Of a stretch of DNA of 64,000 nucleotides, positions 54,759 through 63,307 are shown in pieces. Under the pieces are notes generated by a model. It was not told the DNA's origin. It searched no databases and saw only the letters and a list, made by a program, of their open reading frames with translations. The translations under genes and the position numbers were made by a program. The stretch comes from Mesorhizobium sp. DCY119 (GTDB lineage: Bacteria; Pseudomonadota; Alphaproteobacteria; Rhizobiales; Rhizobiaceae), in assembly GCF_003590645.1 (NCBI RefSeq), contig NZ_CP031834.1, positions 1,364,501-1,428,500 on the forward strand, read 5' to 3'. The first letter of the stretch is position 1; every line of letters begins with the position of its first letter.

Positions 54759-56645
54759 TTATTTGATGGCGTCGAGGTTGGCGTCCTTGGTGTCCCTCAC
54801 GAAGATCAGGCCGATGATCAGTGTCATCGCCGCGATCACGATCGGATACCAGAGGCCGTAGTAGATATCGCCCTTGGCCGCGCTCATGGCGAACACGACT
54901 GCCGGCAGCAGGCCGCCGAACCAGCCGTTGCCGATGTGGTAAGGCAGCGACATGCCGGTGTAGCGGATGCGGGTCGGGAACATCTCGACCAGGATCGCCG
55001 CGATCGGCCCGTAGACCATCGTCACATAGAGGACGAACACGAACAGGATGGCGATGACCTTTGGCCAGCTGACGGCTGCCGGATCGGCAATCATCTTGAA
55101 GGCGCCTGCGCCGGGAACGGTGTAGACCGGCACTTCGGTCGCACCTGCCGCTTCCTCAGCGGTTATCAGCTTGTCGGCGATGGCCTTGTCGACCGGAACC
55201 ATGGCCTTTTCGCCGCCGCGGATAGCGGCTGCGTCAAGTGCCAGTTTCGGGTTGGCGGCGACCAATGCGTCGAGCTTCGAATCCGCGACCTTTGCAGGAT
55301 CGCGAACCAGCGGATAGCCGCCGTCCTGAAGAGCGGTGTTGATGCCCTTCTTGAACGCGCCGTCCTTGGCTGCGGCATCGGCTCCGGCAGCGACCACGTC
55401 ATAGGATTCGACGGTTTCCTCGCCGATCTTCACGCTCGCAGGCGTGCCGGCGGGAGCCGTCGCGACGATGTCGTATGGAACCGCGCTCTTTGCCAGGAAG
55501 TCCGTTGCGACGTCGCAGGAGGTCAGCGGCTTTCTGGTGCCGACCGGGTTGAACTGGAACTTGCAGTCTCCCGGAGCAGCCGTCACCGTCGCACGGACAT
55601 TCTGCTGAGCGCTGGCGAGTGCCGGGTTTGCGGCCCAGGTCAGCGCCTTGAACAGCGGGAAGTAGGTGACGATGGCGAGCGCAAGGCCGGCCATGATGAT
55701 CGGCTTGCGGCCGATCTTGTCCGACAGCCAGCCGAAGAAGACGAAGAAGCCGGTGCCGAGCGCCAGCGCGATGGCGATCATGATGTTGACCGAGACGCCA
55801 TCGACCTTGAGCACGTTCTGCAGGAAGAACAGCGTGTAGAACTGGCCCGAATACCACACCACGGCCTGGCCGGCGGTGAGGCCGAACAGGGCCAGCAGCG
55901 CGATCCTGGCGTTCTTCCACTGTCCGAAGGCTTCCGACAGCGGCGCTTTCGAGCCCTTGCCTTCGTCCTTCATGCGCTGGAAAGCCGGCGACTCGTTCAG
56001 TGACAGTCGAATCCACACCGAAATGCCGAGCAGGACGACCGAGATCAGGAACGGAATGCGCCAGCCCCAGGCCTTGAAGTCGTCGGCGCTCATCGAGCCC
56101 TGAATGATCAGGATGATGACCAGCGACAGGAACAGGCCGAGCGTGGCCGTCGTCTGGATCCAGGAGGTGTAGAAGCCGCGACGGCCGTCGGGCGCGTGCT
56201 CGGCGACATAGGTCGCGGCACCGCCATATTCACCGCCGAGCGCCAGGCCCTGCAGCATGCGCAATATGATCAGGATGATCGGGGCGGCGATGCCGATGGT
56301 GGCCGAGCCGGGCAGGAGGCCGACGAGGAAAGTCGACGTGCCCATGATCAGGATGGTGACGAGGAAGGTGTATTTGCGGCCGACGAGATCGCCGATGCGG
56401 CCGAAGACGAGCGCGCCGAAGGGGCGCACGAGGAAGCCGGCGGCGAAGGCCAGCAGCGCGAAGATGTTGCGCGTGGCTTCAGGATATTCGCTGAAGAAGG
56501 CCGCGCCGATGAAGGCGGCAAGCGAACCGTAGAGATAGAAATCGTACCATTCGAAAACCGTGCCGAGCGAGGAAGCGAAGATGACCTTCTTTTCCTCACG
56601 GGTCATGACGCGCGTGGCTGAGCCCGCACTTGCTGCCATTGCCAT
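54759..56645 (-). CDS. MHS-family MFS transporter with a large extra domain
   Basis: 628 residues from ATG 56645 (RBS GGGAGGA). Standard MHS features: TVFEWYDFYLYGSLAAFIGAAFF, RPFGALVFGRIGDLVGRKYTFL, LALGGEYGGAATYVAEHAPDGRRG. Length exceeds the usual 430-550. About residues 345-525 form a largely hydrophilic insertion (ASVKIGEETVESYDVVAAGADAAAKDGAF...) between helices, probably exposed outside the membrane, before KVIAILFVFVLYVTMVYGPI resumes. It probably carries a proton-coupled organic acid or betaine; substrate unknown. The insertion may act as a sensing or gating module (inference). Confidence 0.85.
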   Translation of the reverse strand: MAMAASAGSATRVMTREEKKVIFASSLGTVFEWYDFYLYGSLAAFIGAAFFSEYPEATRNIFALLAFAAGFLVRPFGALVFGRIGDLVGRKYTFLVTILIMGTSTFLVGLLPGSATIGIAAPIILIILRMLQGLALGGEYGGAATYVAEHAPDGRRGFYTSWIQTTATLGLFLSLVIILIIQGSMSADDFKAWGWRIPFLISVVLLGISVWIRLSLNESPAFQRMKDEGKGSKAPLSEAFGQWKNARIALLALFGLTAGQAVVWYSGQFYTLFFLQNVLKVDGVSVNIMIAIALALGTGFFVFFGWLSDKIGRKPIIMAGLALAIVTYFPLFKALTWAANPALASAQQNVRATVTAAPGDCKFQFNPVGTRKPLTSCDVATDFLAKSAVPYDIVATAPAGTPASVKIGEETVESYDVVAAGADAAAKDGAFKKGINTALQDGGYPLVRDPAKVADSKLDALVAANPKLALDAAAIRGGEKAMVPVDKAIADKLITAEEAAGATEVPVYTVPGAGAFKMIADPAAVSWPKVIAILFVFVLYVTMVYGPIAAILVEMFPTRIRYTGMSLPYHIGNGWFGGLLPAVVFAMSAAKGDIYYGLWYPIVIAAMTLIIGLIFVRDTKDANLDAIK

Positions 56646-56834
56646 TGATGTGTCCTCCCAAAGATCCCGCCGACACGGGCCGCCAAGCAACGAGCATAAG
56701 CTCGCCAACCCAATTCGGCTGGTGCGAAAGGTACCTCTCCGGCCGGATGAGGACCATCGAGCCTTTGGTTTTATGACTTTGGTCTAAGAAACTGCGTCAG
56801 ATGTCCGCCGGAGCGAATTATCAAAGAGGTCTGT

Positions 56835-57611
56835 TCAGATGGCGGAAATGCCGCCGTCGACCGCCAGCGTGTGGCCGGTCATGAAGGAGTTCTTCGGGTC
56901 GGCGGCAAACATGATCACTTCGATGACCTCGTCCACTTCGGCGACGCGCTTCATCGGCACGCCGCGCGTCAGTTCGGTGATCGCTTCGGCCTCGGAGGCG
57001 CGCGTGATCTTGACGAAATCGTCGACCATCTTGGTGCGCGCATAGGCGGGGCAGACGGCGTTGACGCGAATGCCCTTGGAAGCGTATTCGGCCGCCGCCG
57101 AGCGCGTCAGGCCGACGACGCCATGCTTGGCCGCCGAATAGACCGAGAGTTTCGGCGCGCCTCCCAGACCGGCGACGGAAGCGATGTTGACGATGGCGCC
57201 GCCCTTGCCGGTCTTGCGGAACTGCCGCTCCATGACCGGGAGCTGCGCCTTCAGGGCGTAGAAGACGCCGAGCAGGTCGACCTCGATGATCCGCCGCGCC
57301 TCGTCGGAGGGAACCTGCGGCAGGCGCACGAAGCTCTGGGCGATGCCGGCATTGTTGACGGCGATGTCGAGACGCCCGAAGCGTTCGACGGCGAGTGCCG
57401 CCAGCTTTTCCGAAAGCTCCTCGTCGGCGATGTTTCCGGCCAGCGTGGCGGTTTCGGCATTCAATGTTTCGGCAAAGGCAGACAACCCATCGTCATCCAT
57501 GTCCGAGAGGATGAGCCGTGCACCGTCGGCCGCAAAACGCTCGGCGGCACGGCGGCCGAAACCGCCCGTCGCACCGGTTATCAACACGGTCATCCCGTCA
57601 AAACGGCTCAT
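56835..57611 (-). CDS. SDR oxidoreductase, last gene of the acyl-CoA cluster
   Basis: 258 residues. NAD turn TGATGGFG at 12-19, NNAGIAQSFVRL near 90-101, Ser (NIASVAGLGG), YSAAKHGVVGL (YxxxK) and a C-terminal HTLAVDGGISAI. Probably a 3-hydroxyacyl-CoA or similar alcohol dehydrogenase. It ends a minus-strand operon (59972 to 56835) three bases after the APH-like gene. The cluster suggests stepwise acyl-CoA degradation; the chain type is unknown. Confidence 0.88.
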   Translation of the reverse strand: MSRFDGMTVLITGATGGFGRRAAERFAADGARLILSDMDDDGLSAFAETLNAETATLAGNIADEELSEKLAALAVERFGRLDIAVNNAGIAQSFVRLPQVPSDEARRIIEVDLLGVFYALKAQLPVMERQFRKTGKGGAIVNIASVAGLGGAPKLSVYSAAKHGVVGLTRSAAAEYASKGIRVNAVCPAYARTKMVDDFVKITRASEAEAITELTRGVPMKRVAEVDEVIEVIMFAADPKNSFMTGHTLAVDGGISAI

Positions 57612-57614
57612 GCT

Positions 57615-58649
57615 TTATTTGTCCTTGTCGATGAGTTCCGCCGCCAGATGCGACAGGAGTTTAACGGCCTCGCCATACATCCTGGCCTTTTCCGGGTTCG
57701 ATGCATTGCCGTCCAGCGCGCGCTTGTAGACGCCCTGGCAGATCGCTGCGAGGCGGAAGAAGGAGAAGGCGAGGAAGAAGGTCCAGCGCGGAATCTCCCG
57801 CAGTCCGCGCCGCTCGCAATAGGCGGCGACATAGGCCTCCTCGGATGGCAGACCGAGCGCTGCGCGGTCGATGCCGCCGAGGCCGCGAAAGCCGGACTGG
57901 TGCGGCAGGCGCCATTGCATGCACTGATAGGCGATGTCAGCGAAGGGGTGGCCGAGCGTCGACAGTTCCCAGTCGAGCACGGCCAGCACCTGCGGCCTGT
58001 CCGGCGCGAAGATCATGTTGTCGAGCCGGTAGTCGCCATGAACCAGCGAGACGATGCCGTCGTCTGCCGGCATATGCGTTTCCAGCCAGGCGATCAGCCG
58101 GTCCATGTCGGCGATGCCGCCCGTTTCGGAGGCGCGATACTGGCTGGTCCAGCGCGCGAGCTGGCGCTCGAAATAATTGCCGGGGCGGCCATAGTCACCA
58201 AGGCCGGCAGCTTCCACGTCGACATCGTGCAGGGCTGCCAGCGTCGCGTTCATCGCATCATAGATCGCCGCGCGTTCGTCGTTCGAGGATGCTTCCGGCA
58301 ACGCCGGGTCCCAGAAGATGCGGCCCTCCATGAACTCCATCAAATAGAACATGCGGCCGATGGGCGATTCTTCCGGCGCCAGATGCAGCATCCTCGGTAC
58401 CGGAACGGCGGTGCCGGCGAGCGCCTTCATGACGCGGTACTCGCGGTCGACCTGATGCGCCGATTTCAATAGCTGGCCGGGCGGCTTGGCGCGCAGCACA
58501 TAGCGACCGCTTTGGGCCGTCAGCAGATAGGTCGGGTTCGATTGTCCCGCCTTGAATTTCTCGATCGTCTCGAGGCCGGAAAACCCGGGAACCTCGGCCT
58601 CCAGATAGGGCGCGAGCACGTCGCGATCGAGAGTATTCGGATCGCTCAT
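57615..58649 (-). CDS. Aminoglycoside phosphotransferase-like kinase, ACAD10/11 N-terminal type
   Basis: 344 residues. FKAGQSNPTYLLTAQSGRYVLRAKPPG near 30-55 is the ATP/glycine-loop part, LVHGDYRLDNMIF near 202 holds the catalytic Asp and Asn, and VLDWELSTLGHPFADIA near 228 the metal Asp. This is the phosphotransferase family genetically and physically associated with acyl-CoA dehydrogenases of the ACAD10/11 type, which phosphorylate 4-hydroxyacyl-CoAs before isomerisation. The ACAD gene at 60859 is nearby on the opposite strand, supporting this. It overlaps the MaoC gene by four bases. Confidence 0.88.
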   Translation of the reverse strand: MSDPNTLDRDVLAPYLEAEVPGFSGLETIEKFKAGQSNPTYLLTAQSGRYVLRAKPPGQLLKSAHQVDREYRVMKALAGTAVPVPRMLHLAPEESPIGRMFYLMEFMEGRIFWDPALPEASSNDERAAIYDAMNATLAALHDVDVEAAGLGDYGRPGNYFERQLARWTSQYRASETGGIADMDRLIAWLETHMPADDGIVSLVHGDYRLDNMIFAPDRPQVLAVLDWELSTLGHPFADIAYQCMQWRLPHQSGFRGLGGIDRAALGLPSEEAYVAAYCERRGLREIPRWTFFLAFSFFRLAAICQGVYKRALDGNASNPEKARMYGEAVKLLSHLAAELIDKDK

Positions 58650-59140
58650 CCAGCTTCCTTTGCCGGCTCGACATAGGTCAGCGTCAGCCAGCGCGCGGTC
58701 AGCGCCGGCTTCTTCGAATCCTCGATCTCGATGGTGACGTCATGCGCCACCTGCACCCAGCCGGAGGGCCGCGCCTTGACGTCGGCGAGGACGAAACGGG
58801 TGCGGATGCGCGCGCCAGTCTTCACTGGGGCGACGAATTTCAGGTTTTCGAAACCCTGGTTGATGCCCATGTCGCCGCCTTCCAGCGGCGGGATGGTTTC
58901 GTAGGTCATGGCCGACAGTAGCGACAGCGTCAGGAAGCCATGGGCAATCGTGCCGCCGAAGGGCGTCTCGCGCACCGCGCGTTCCGGGTCGCAATGGATG
59001 AACTGGTGGTCGTCGGTGGCGTCGGCGAACTGGTCGATCATGGTCTGCGTGACCGTGCGCCAGGGCGAGACCCCGACCTCCTTGCCAACGCCGGACAGAA
59101 GCTGTTCGAGGCTCACGGGTTTCAGGCTGGAAGTTGTCAA
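58646..59140 (-). CDS. MaoC family dehydratase (enoyl-CoA hydratase-like)
   Basis: 164 residues, hotdog fold. Active-site segment FADATDDHQFIHCDPERA (Asp and His of the R-hydratase type) lies near 34-51, followed by FGGTIAHGFLTLSLLSAMTYE near 57-77. It hydrates a 2-enoyl-CoA. Located in the minus-strand operon after the SDR (16-base gap) and before the phosphotransferase (four-base overlap). Confidence 0.9.
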   Translation of the reverse strand: MTTSSLKPVSLEQLLSGVGKEVGVSPWRTVTQTMIDQFADATDDHQFIHCDPERAVRETPFGGTIAHGFLTLSLLSAMTYETIPPLEGGDMGINQGFENLKFVAPVKTGARIRTRFVLADVKARPSGWVQVAHDVTIEIEDSKKPALTARWLTLTYVEPAKEAG

Positions 59141-59156
59141 GCGGTTCGCCTTTTCG

Positions 59157-59972
59157 TCATTCGGTAAAGGGCGGCAGACCGTGCTGGACCGACTGGCCGC
59201 CGTCGATGGGCATTATGGCGCCGGTGACATAGCGGCCGGCGCGGCTGCACAGATACAGCGTCGCGCCCGCAATGTCATCGGGCGCGCCGATCCGCCCAAG
59301 GGGAATGTTGGCGCCGAGCTTCTTTGCCTTCTCGTCGGTGCCGACGGCAAAGGCCATCATCTTGCTCTGGAAGGGGCCGGGCGCAAAGGCATTGACGGTG
59401 ATGCGCCGCCCGGCGAATTCGATCGCCAGCGTGCGGGTCAGGTGATGAACCGCGGCCTTCGACGCCGTGTAGGAATAGGCGTTGTCGGCGAAGGGCTGCG
59501 TGCCCATGATCGAACCGAGATTGATGACGCGGGCCGGGTCCTCGTCGGTTGCCGCCGCATCGAGCAGCGGCAGCAGTTCGCGGGTCAGGTGGAAGATGGC
59601 GGTGACGTTGACATTCATCACCTTGGCCCAGGCGGCATAGGGGAAGGTCTCGAACGGCTCGCCCCAGGAAATGCCGGCATTGTTGATCAGGATGTTCAGC
59701 CGTTCGGTCCGCTCTTTCACCGCGCCGGCCAGCGCCAGTATGCCGGCCTCGGTGCTGACGTCCCCGGCAAAGCCCTCGGCCTTGCCCGGTCCGCCCAGCG
59801 CATTGATCTCAGCTGCGACGCGCGCGCATTCCTCGCCCTTGCGCGAGGCGATCAGCACATGCGCTCCGGCCTGTGCCAGTGCGGTGGCGGCCATGCGGCC
59901 GATGCCGGTCGCCGCACCTGTCACCAGCGCGGTCTTGCCGGTCACCGAAAACAGCTCCTCCAGATAGGACAT
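59157..59972 (-). CDS. SDR oxidoreductase, first gene of the acyl-CoA cluster
   Basis: 271 residues from ATG 59972 (RBS GGAGGAG). NAD turn TGAATGIG near 14-21, NNAGISWGEPF, Ser in NLGSIMG, and YSYTASKAAVHHL (YxxxK); GAIMPIDGGQS near the end. It probably is the 3-hydroxyacyl-CoA dehydrogenase step. It leads the minus-strand operon and faces the TetR regulator across a region containing a palindromic repeat and operator. The translation start is 29 bases from the repeat. Confidence 0.9.
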   Translation of the reverse strand: MSYLEELFSVTGKTALVTGAATGIGRMAATALAQAGAHVLIASRKGEECARVAAEINALGGPGKAEGFAGDVSTEAGILALAGAVKERTERLNILINNAGISWGEPFETFPYAAWAKVMNVNVTAIFHLTRELLPLLDAAATDEDPARVINLGSIMGTQPFADNAYSYTASKAAVHHLTRTLAIEFAGRRITVNAFAPGPFQSKMMAFAVGTDEKAKKLGANIPLGRIGAPDDIAGATLYLCSRAGRYVTGAIMPIDGGQSVQHGLPPFTE

Positions 59973-60000
59973 CGCTCCTCCAAGCTGCGGCACTTTGAAT

Positions 60001-60050
60001 GAGCATCGGAATATTCCGAAAACCGGTAATCACTTTTCGGTCCGATGCTC
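60001..60050. repeat. Nested palindromic repeat (RIME-like) in the operon leader
   Basis: GAGCATCGGA (60001-60010) pairs with TCCGATGCTC (60041-60050); inside it CCGAAAA (60016-60022) pairs with TTTTCGG (60034-60040). This is the classical Rhizobiales palindrome in which a GCATCGG half encloses CCGAAAA/TTTTCGG. It would form a hairpin in the untranslated leader of the minus-strand operon and so may affect mRNA stability or translation. Confidence 0.8.
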
Positions 60051-60063
60051 TGGCTTTGCCGCG

Positions 60064-60093
60064 TTGACAACATACCGAGTAGTATGTTCATAT
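60064..60093. promoter_or_regulatory. Promoter and TetR-type operator between the divergent catabolic arms
   Basis: AACATAC (60069-60075) and GTATGTT (60082-60088) form an inverted repeat with a six-base centre, overlapping a TTGACA -35 box (60064-60069). A TCATAT/CATATT -10-like site follows 18-19 bases later. This is the usual geometry of a TetR operator, upstream of the TetR gene (start 60166) and near the minus-strand operon start. Confidence 0.65.
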
Positions 60094-60165
60094 TTTCAGC
60101 GCTCGTAAAGACCGTGCCTTGCTGCGGGAGATAGACCGCCGCGATATCACCAGGATGACAAACGG

Positions 60166-60795
60166 ATGTCAGAAAGCGCCGCAAGGACCATGCCGGACGA
60201 TTCCCGCTTCGACATCCTGCGCGCAGCAGCACAGTGCTTCATGGAGCGCGGCTATCACGCGAGTTCGATCGACGATGTCGCGCGCAGCCTCGGCTCGACC
60301 AAGGGCCGCGTCTACCATCACTTTCCATCCAAGGCCGATCTGTTCGCAGAGGTGTTTCGCACAGGCATGGACATGAACTACGCGGCGATCGAACCCTATC
60401 GCGAGAAGGACATTCCGGCGGTCACGCGCTGGCATCATCTCGCCACCATCCACACCGGTCAGATGATCCGCACCAAGCCGTTCCAGCGCGTGGTGTGGGA
60501 GGGCGTGGAACTGCATCTGCGCGGCGCGACCACGCCGGAACAGCGCGAGGTCTTTGCCCGGCTTCTGCAATACCGCACCGAATACGGGCTGATCTTTCGC
60601 AAGACCCTCGAAGAGGCGCGCGATGCCGGCGCGATGGATTTCGAGAATCTCGGCATCGCCGCCGAGCTCATGTTCATGACACTCAACTCGCCTATCTTCT
60701 GGTATTCGCCGCGCCCCGACGAAACCGAGGGCGATATCGACCGTCTCGTGGGGCAGATCGTCACCTGCGCGGCCAGGGGGCTCGGCGTTTCCTGA
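60166..60795 (+). CDS. TetR family transcriptional regulator
   Basis: 209 residues. HTH: RFDILRAAAQCFMERGYHASSIDDVARSLGSTKGRVYHHFPSKADLFAEVF (about 14-64), with a ligand domain after it. The HTH is of the FadR/PsrA-like fatty-acyl group by context only. It lies directly upstream of the ACAD gene (63 bases) and is divergent from the SDR-MaoC-APH-SDR operon; an operator-like palindrome is 78-97 bases upstream. Likely represses both arms until an acyl-CoA is bound. Confidence 0.9.
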   Translation: MSESAARTMPDDSRFDILRAAAQCFMERGYHASSIDDVARSLGSTKGRVYHHFPSKADLFAEVFRTGMDMNYAAIEPYREKDIPAVTRWHHLATIHTGQMIRTKPFQRVVWEGVELHLRGATTPEQREVFARLLQYRTEYGLIFRKTLEEARDAGAMDFENLGIAAELMFMTLNSPIFWYSPRPDETEGDIDRLVGQIVTCAARGLGVS

Positions 60796-60858
60796 TCCCG
60801 GGCCGTTGCCGGCTTTGAAAATGATCGTGTTCAAGCAGAAGTTGGAGGAAGAAATTCA

Positions 60859-62100
60859 ATGTCGGATATGGCCCTGGGCATGACGGAACGGCTGAAGCCG
60901 ATCCATGAGCGCGTCGCCCGCATGGTGCGCGAGGAGATCGCGCCGCTCGACGCTGAATTCCTGGCCGAGATCGGCAAGGGCGGCGACCGCTGGGCCTACA
61001 CGCCGCGCCAGACCGAAATTCTCGAAGGGTTGAAGGCCAAGGCGCGCGAGCGCGGCTTGTGGAATTTCTGGCTGACCAATTCCGACCGCGGCTACGGGCT
61101 TTCGACGGTCGAATATGCCTATCTCGCCGAGGAAATGGGCAAGGCGCATCTGGGCGCCGAAACCTTCAACTGCTCGGCGCCCGACACCGGCAATATGGAA
61201 GTGCTGGAGCGCTATGGCTCGGCCGAGCACAAGGAGCGCTGGCTGGGGCCGCTGCTGGAAGGAAAAATCCGCTCGGCCTATCTGATGACCGAGCCGGATG
61301 TCGCCTCGTCGGATGCCACCAATATCTCCCTGCGCTGCGAGCGCGACGGCGATGACTATGTTCTGAACGGCGAGAAATGGTGGGCTTCGGGCTCCGGCGA
61401 TCCGCGCTGCAAGATCTACATCGTCATGGTCAAGACCGGCGGCGATGACGCGCCGAAGCACAAGCGGCATTCGATGATCTTGGTGCCGGCCGGCACCGAG
61501 GGCGTCGAGAAGCTGCGGGCGATGCAGGTGTATGGCGAGGACGACGCCCCGCACGGCCATTTCCACATCCGCTTCACCAATGTCCGTGTGCCGGCATCCA
61601 ATCTCATCCTCGGCGAGGGCAGGGGTTTCGAGATCGCTCAAGGGCGGCTCGGCGGCGGGCGCATCCACCACTGCATGCGCGCCATCGGCCAGGCCGAGCG
61701 GGCGCTGGAACTGATGTGCACGCGCGCCTTGCGGCGCGAGGCCTTCGGCAAGAAGTTGGCCGAACTCGGCGCCAATTTCGACATCATCGCCGAAGCCCGC
61801 ATGGAGATCGAGATGGCGCGGCTGCTCTGCCTCAAGGCTGCCTGGATGATCGACCAGGGTGATGCACGCGCGGCGGCTCCCTGGATCAGCCAGATCAAGG
61901 TCGCGGCACCGCGTATCGCGCTCAAGGTGGCAGACGAGGCAGTGCAGATGTTCGGTGCGAAGGGGATTAGCCAGGACACCGAACTGGCGCGCATCTGGAC
62001 CCATCTCAGGACGTTGCGGCTCGTCGACGGGCCGGACGCCGTGCACCGCCGCCAGATCGCCCGCAACGAGCTTAGAAAATACACGCAGGAAAAGGTTTAG
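60859..62100 (+). CDS. Acyl-CoA dehydrogenase (ACAD10/11-like)
   Basis: 413 residues, RBS GGAGGAAG. FAD elements: MTEPDVASSDATNISLRCER near 145-164, GRIHHCMRAIGQAERALELM near 272-291 and MFGAKGISQDTELARIWTHLRTLRLVDGPDAVH near 364-396. It oxidises an acyl-CoA to the 2-enoyl-CoA, passing electrons to ETF. It is cotranscribed with TetR. The APH-like kinase in the opposite arm matches the known partner of this dehydrogenase subfamily, so a 4-hydroxyacyl-CoA route is possible. Followed by a long inverted repeat. Confidence 0.9.
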   Translation: MSDMALGMTERLKPIHERVARMVREEIAPLDAEFLAEIGKGGDRWAYTPRQTEILEGLKAKARERGLWNFWLTNSDRGYGLSTVEYAYLAEEMGKAHLGAETFNCSAPDTGNMEVLERYGSAEHKERWLGPLLEGKIRSAYLMTEPDVASSDATNISLRCERDGDDYVLNGEKWWASGSGDPRCKIYIVMVKTGGDDAPKHKRHSMILVPAGTEGVEKLRAMQVYGEDDAPHGHFHIRFTNVRVPASNLILGEGRGFEIAQGRLGGGRIHHCMRAIGQAERALELMCTRALRREAFGKKLAELGANFDIIAEARMEIEMARLLCLKAAWMIDQGDARAAAPWISQIKVAAPRIALKVADEAVQMFGAKGISQDTELARIWTHLRTLRLVDGPDAVHRRQIARNELRKYTQEKV

Positions 62101-62125
62101 CGATCATGCCTTGGCTGCCGTCAGT

Positions 62126-62222
62126 ACCCCCACCCCTAACCCCTCCCCACAAGGGGGAGGGGAATATTGTGCCGGCCTATCCAATTCCCTCCCCCTTGTG
62201 GGGAGGGGTTAGGGGTGGGGGT
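62126..62222. repeat. Family B long inverted repeat, copy 2 (short loop)
   Basis: Left arm 62126-62164 and right arm 62185-62222 are complementary over about 37 bases (one missing base), separated by a 20-base loop; they start ACCCCCACCCCTAACC and end TTAGGGGTGGGGGT. It lies 25 bases after the ACAD stop and may be a terminator-like or regulatory hairpin. Same core as 2249-2389. Confidence 0.88.
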
Positions 62223-62326
62223 ATCGAGCCGCCGCAACGTGCGTCGTCTTCATACGAAATAGTCCTGCCACAACGAGAAGAGGCTCGGGTCAGGGATTGC
62301 CTGTCCTTTGAACCGAGGTGCGTGGC

Positions 62327-63295
62327 ATGAAGGCAATCGTCGTCAACAATTACGGCTCGATCGACCAGATCGTCTATGCGGACTGGCCGGAGCCGGAAGC
62401 CAAGGGCAATCAGGTCGTCATCGAGGCGGAGGCCATCGGCGTCAATTTTCCTGACGGTTTGCTGGTGCAGGGCCTCTACCAGATGAAGCCGGAGCTGCCC
62501 TTCGTGCCGGGCATGGAGGTGGCGGGCAAGGTTGTTGCCGTCGGGCCGGATGTGAAGTCGCTGAAGGTTGGTGACCGGGCTGCGGCACTTTCCACCCATG
62601 GCAGCTATGCCGAACGGGTCGCGGTGCCTGAGCCGGCAGCGATGAAGCTGCCGGACGGTATGGATGCCGGCCACGCCTGCGCGCTGATCTGCGGTTACGG
62701 CACTTCGCACTACGCCCTGAAGCAGCGCGCGCAGATAAAACCCGGCGAAACGCTCTGCGTGCTCGGCGCGTCGGGCCTGACCGGCATCGCGGCGATCCAG
62801 ATCGGCAAGGCGATGGGCGCGACCGTCATCGGTGTGGCGTCGACCGAGGAGAAGCGCCAGATCGCGAAGCAGGCCGGCGCGGATATCGTGCTCGGCTATG
62901 AAGACCTCAAGGATCGCCTGAAGGAAGCGACCGGCGGCAAGGGCGTCGATGTCGCCTTCGACCCGGTCGGCGGTGAAGCCTTCGATGCGCTGTCGCGTTC
63001 GATGGGCTGGGGCGGGCGACTGCTGGTCATCGGCTTTGCCTCGGGCACGATCCCGAAATTCCCGGTCAATCTGGCGCTGGTCAAAGGGTTTTCGGTGGTC
63101 GGCGTGTTCTGGGGCGCTTTCACTGCCAAGGAACCGCAGGCCTATGCCGAGAACATGAGCGAGCTGCTCGGCTGGTATCGCGCCGGCAAGGTCAAGCCCG
63201 TCATCGAAGGCACCTATCCGCTTGCCGACGCGGCAAAGATACTGAAGCGCGTGATCGGGCGCGGCGCGTCCGGCAAGCTTATCCTCAAGCCGTGA
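62327..63295 (+). CDS. NADPH:quinone oxidoreductase (MDR/zinc-less ADH family)
   Basis: 322 residues from ATG 62327; a GTG at 62318 is possible but GAGG lies at 62315-62318. MKAIVVNNYGSIDQIVYADWP then PFVPGMEVAGKVVAVGPDVKSLKVGDRA fit the catalytic GroES-like domain; CVLGASGLTGIAAIQIGKAMGATVIGVAST near 145-173 is the NADPH Rossmann fold. There are no zinc Cys ligands. It reduces quinones or 2-enoyl groups. It is 12 bases upstream of the broken oxidoreductase. Confidence 0.9.
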   Translation: MKAIVVNNYGSIDQIVYADWPEPEAKGNQVVIEAEAIGVNFPDGLLVQGLYQMKPELPFVPGMEVAGKVVAVGPDVKSLKVGDRAAALSTHGSYAERVAVPEPAAMKLPDGMDAGHACALICGYGTSHYALKQRAQIKPGETLCVLGASGLTGIAAIQIGKAMGATVIGVASTEEKRQIAKQAGADIVLGYEDLKDRLKEATGGKGVDVAFDPVGGEAFDALSRSMGWGGRLLVIGFASGTIPKFPVNLALVKGFSVVGVFWGAFTAKEPQAYAENMSELLGWYRAGKVKPVIEGTYPLADAAKILKRVIGRGASGKLILKP

Positions 63296-63307
63296 ACGGA
63301 GTTTTCC

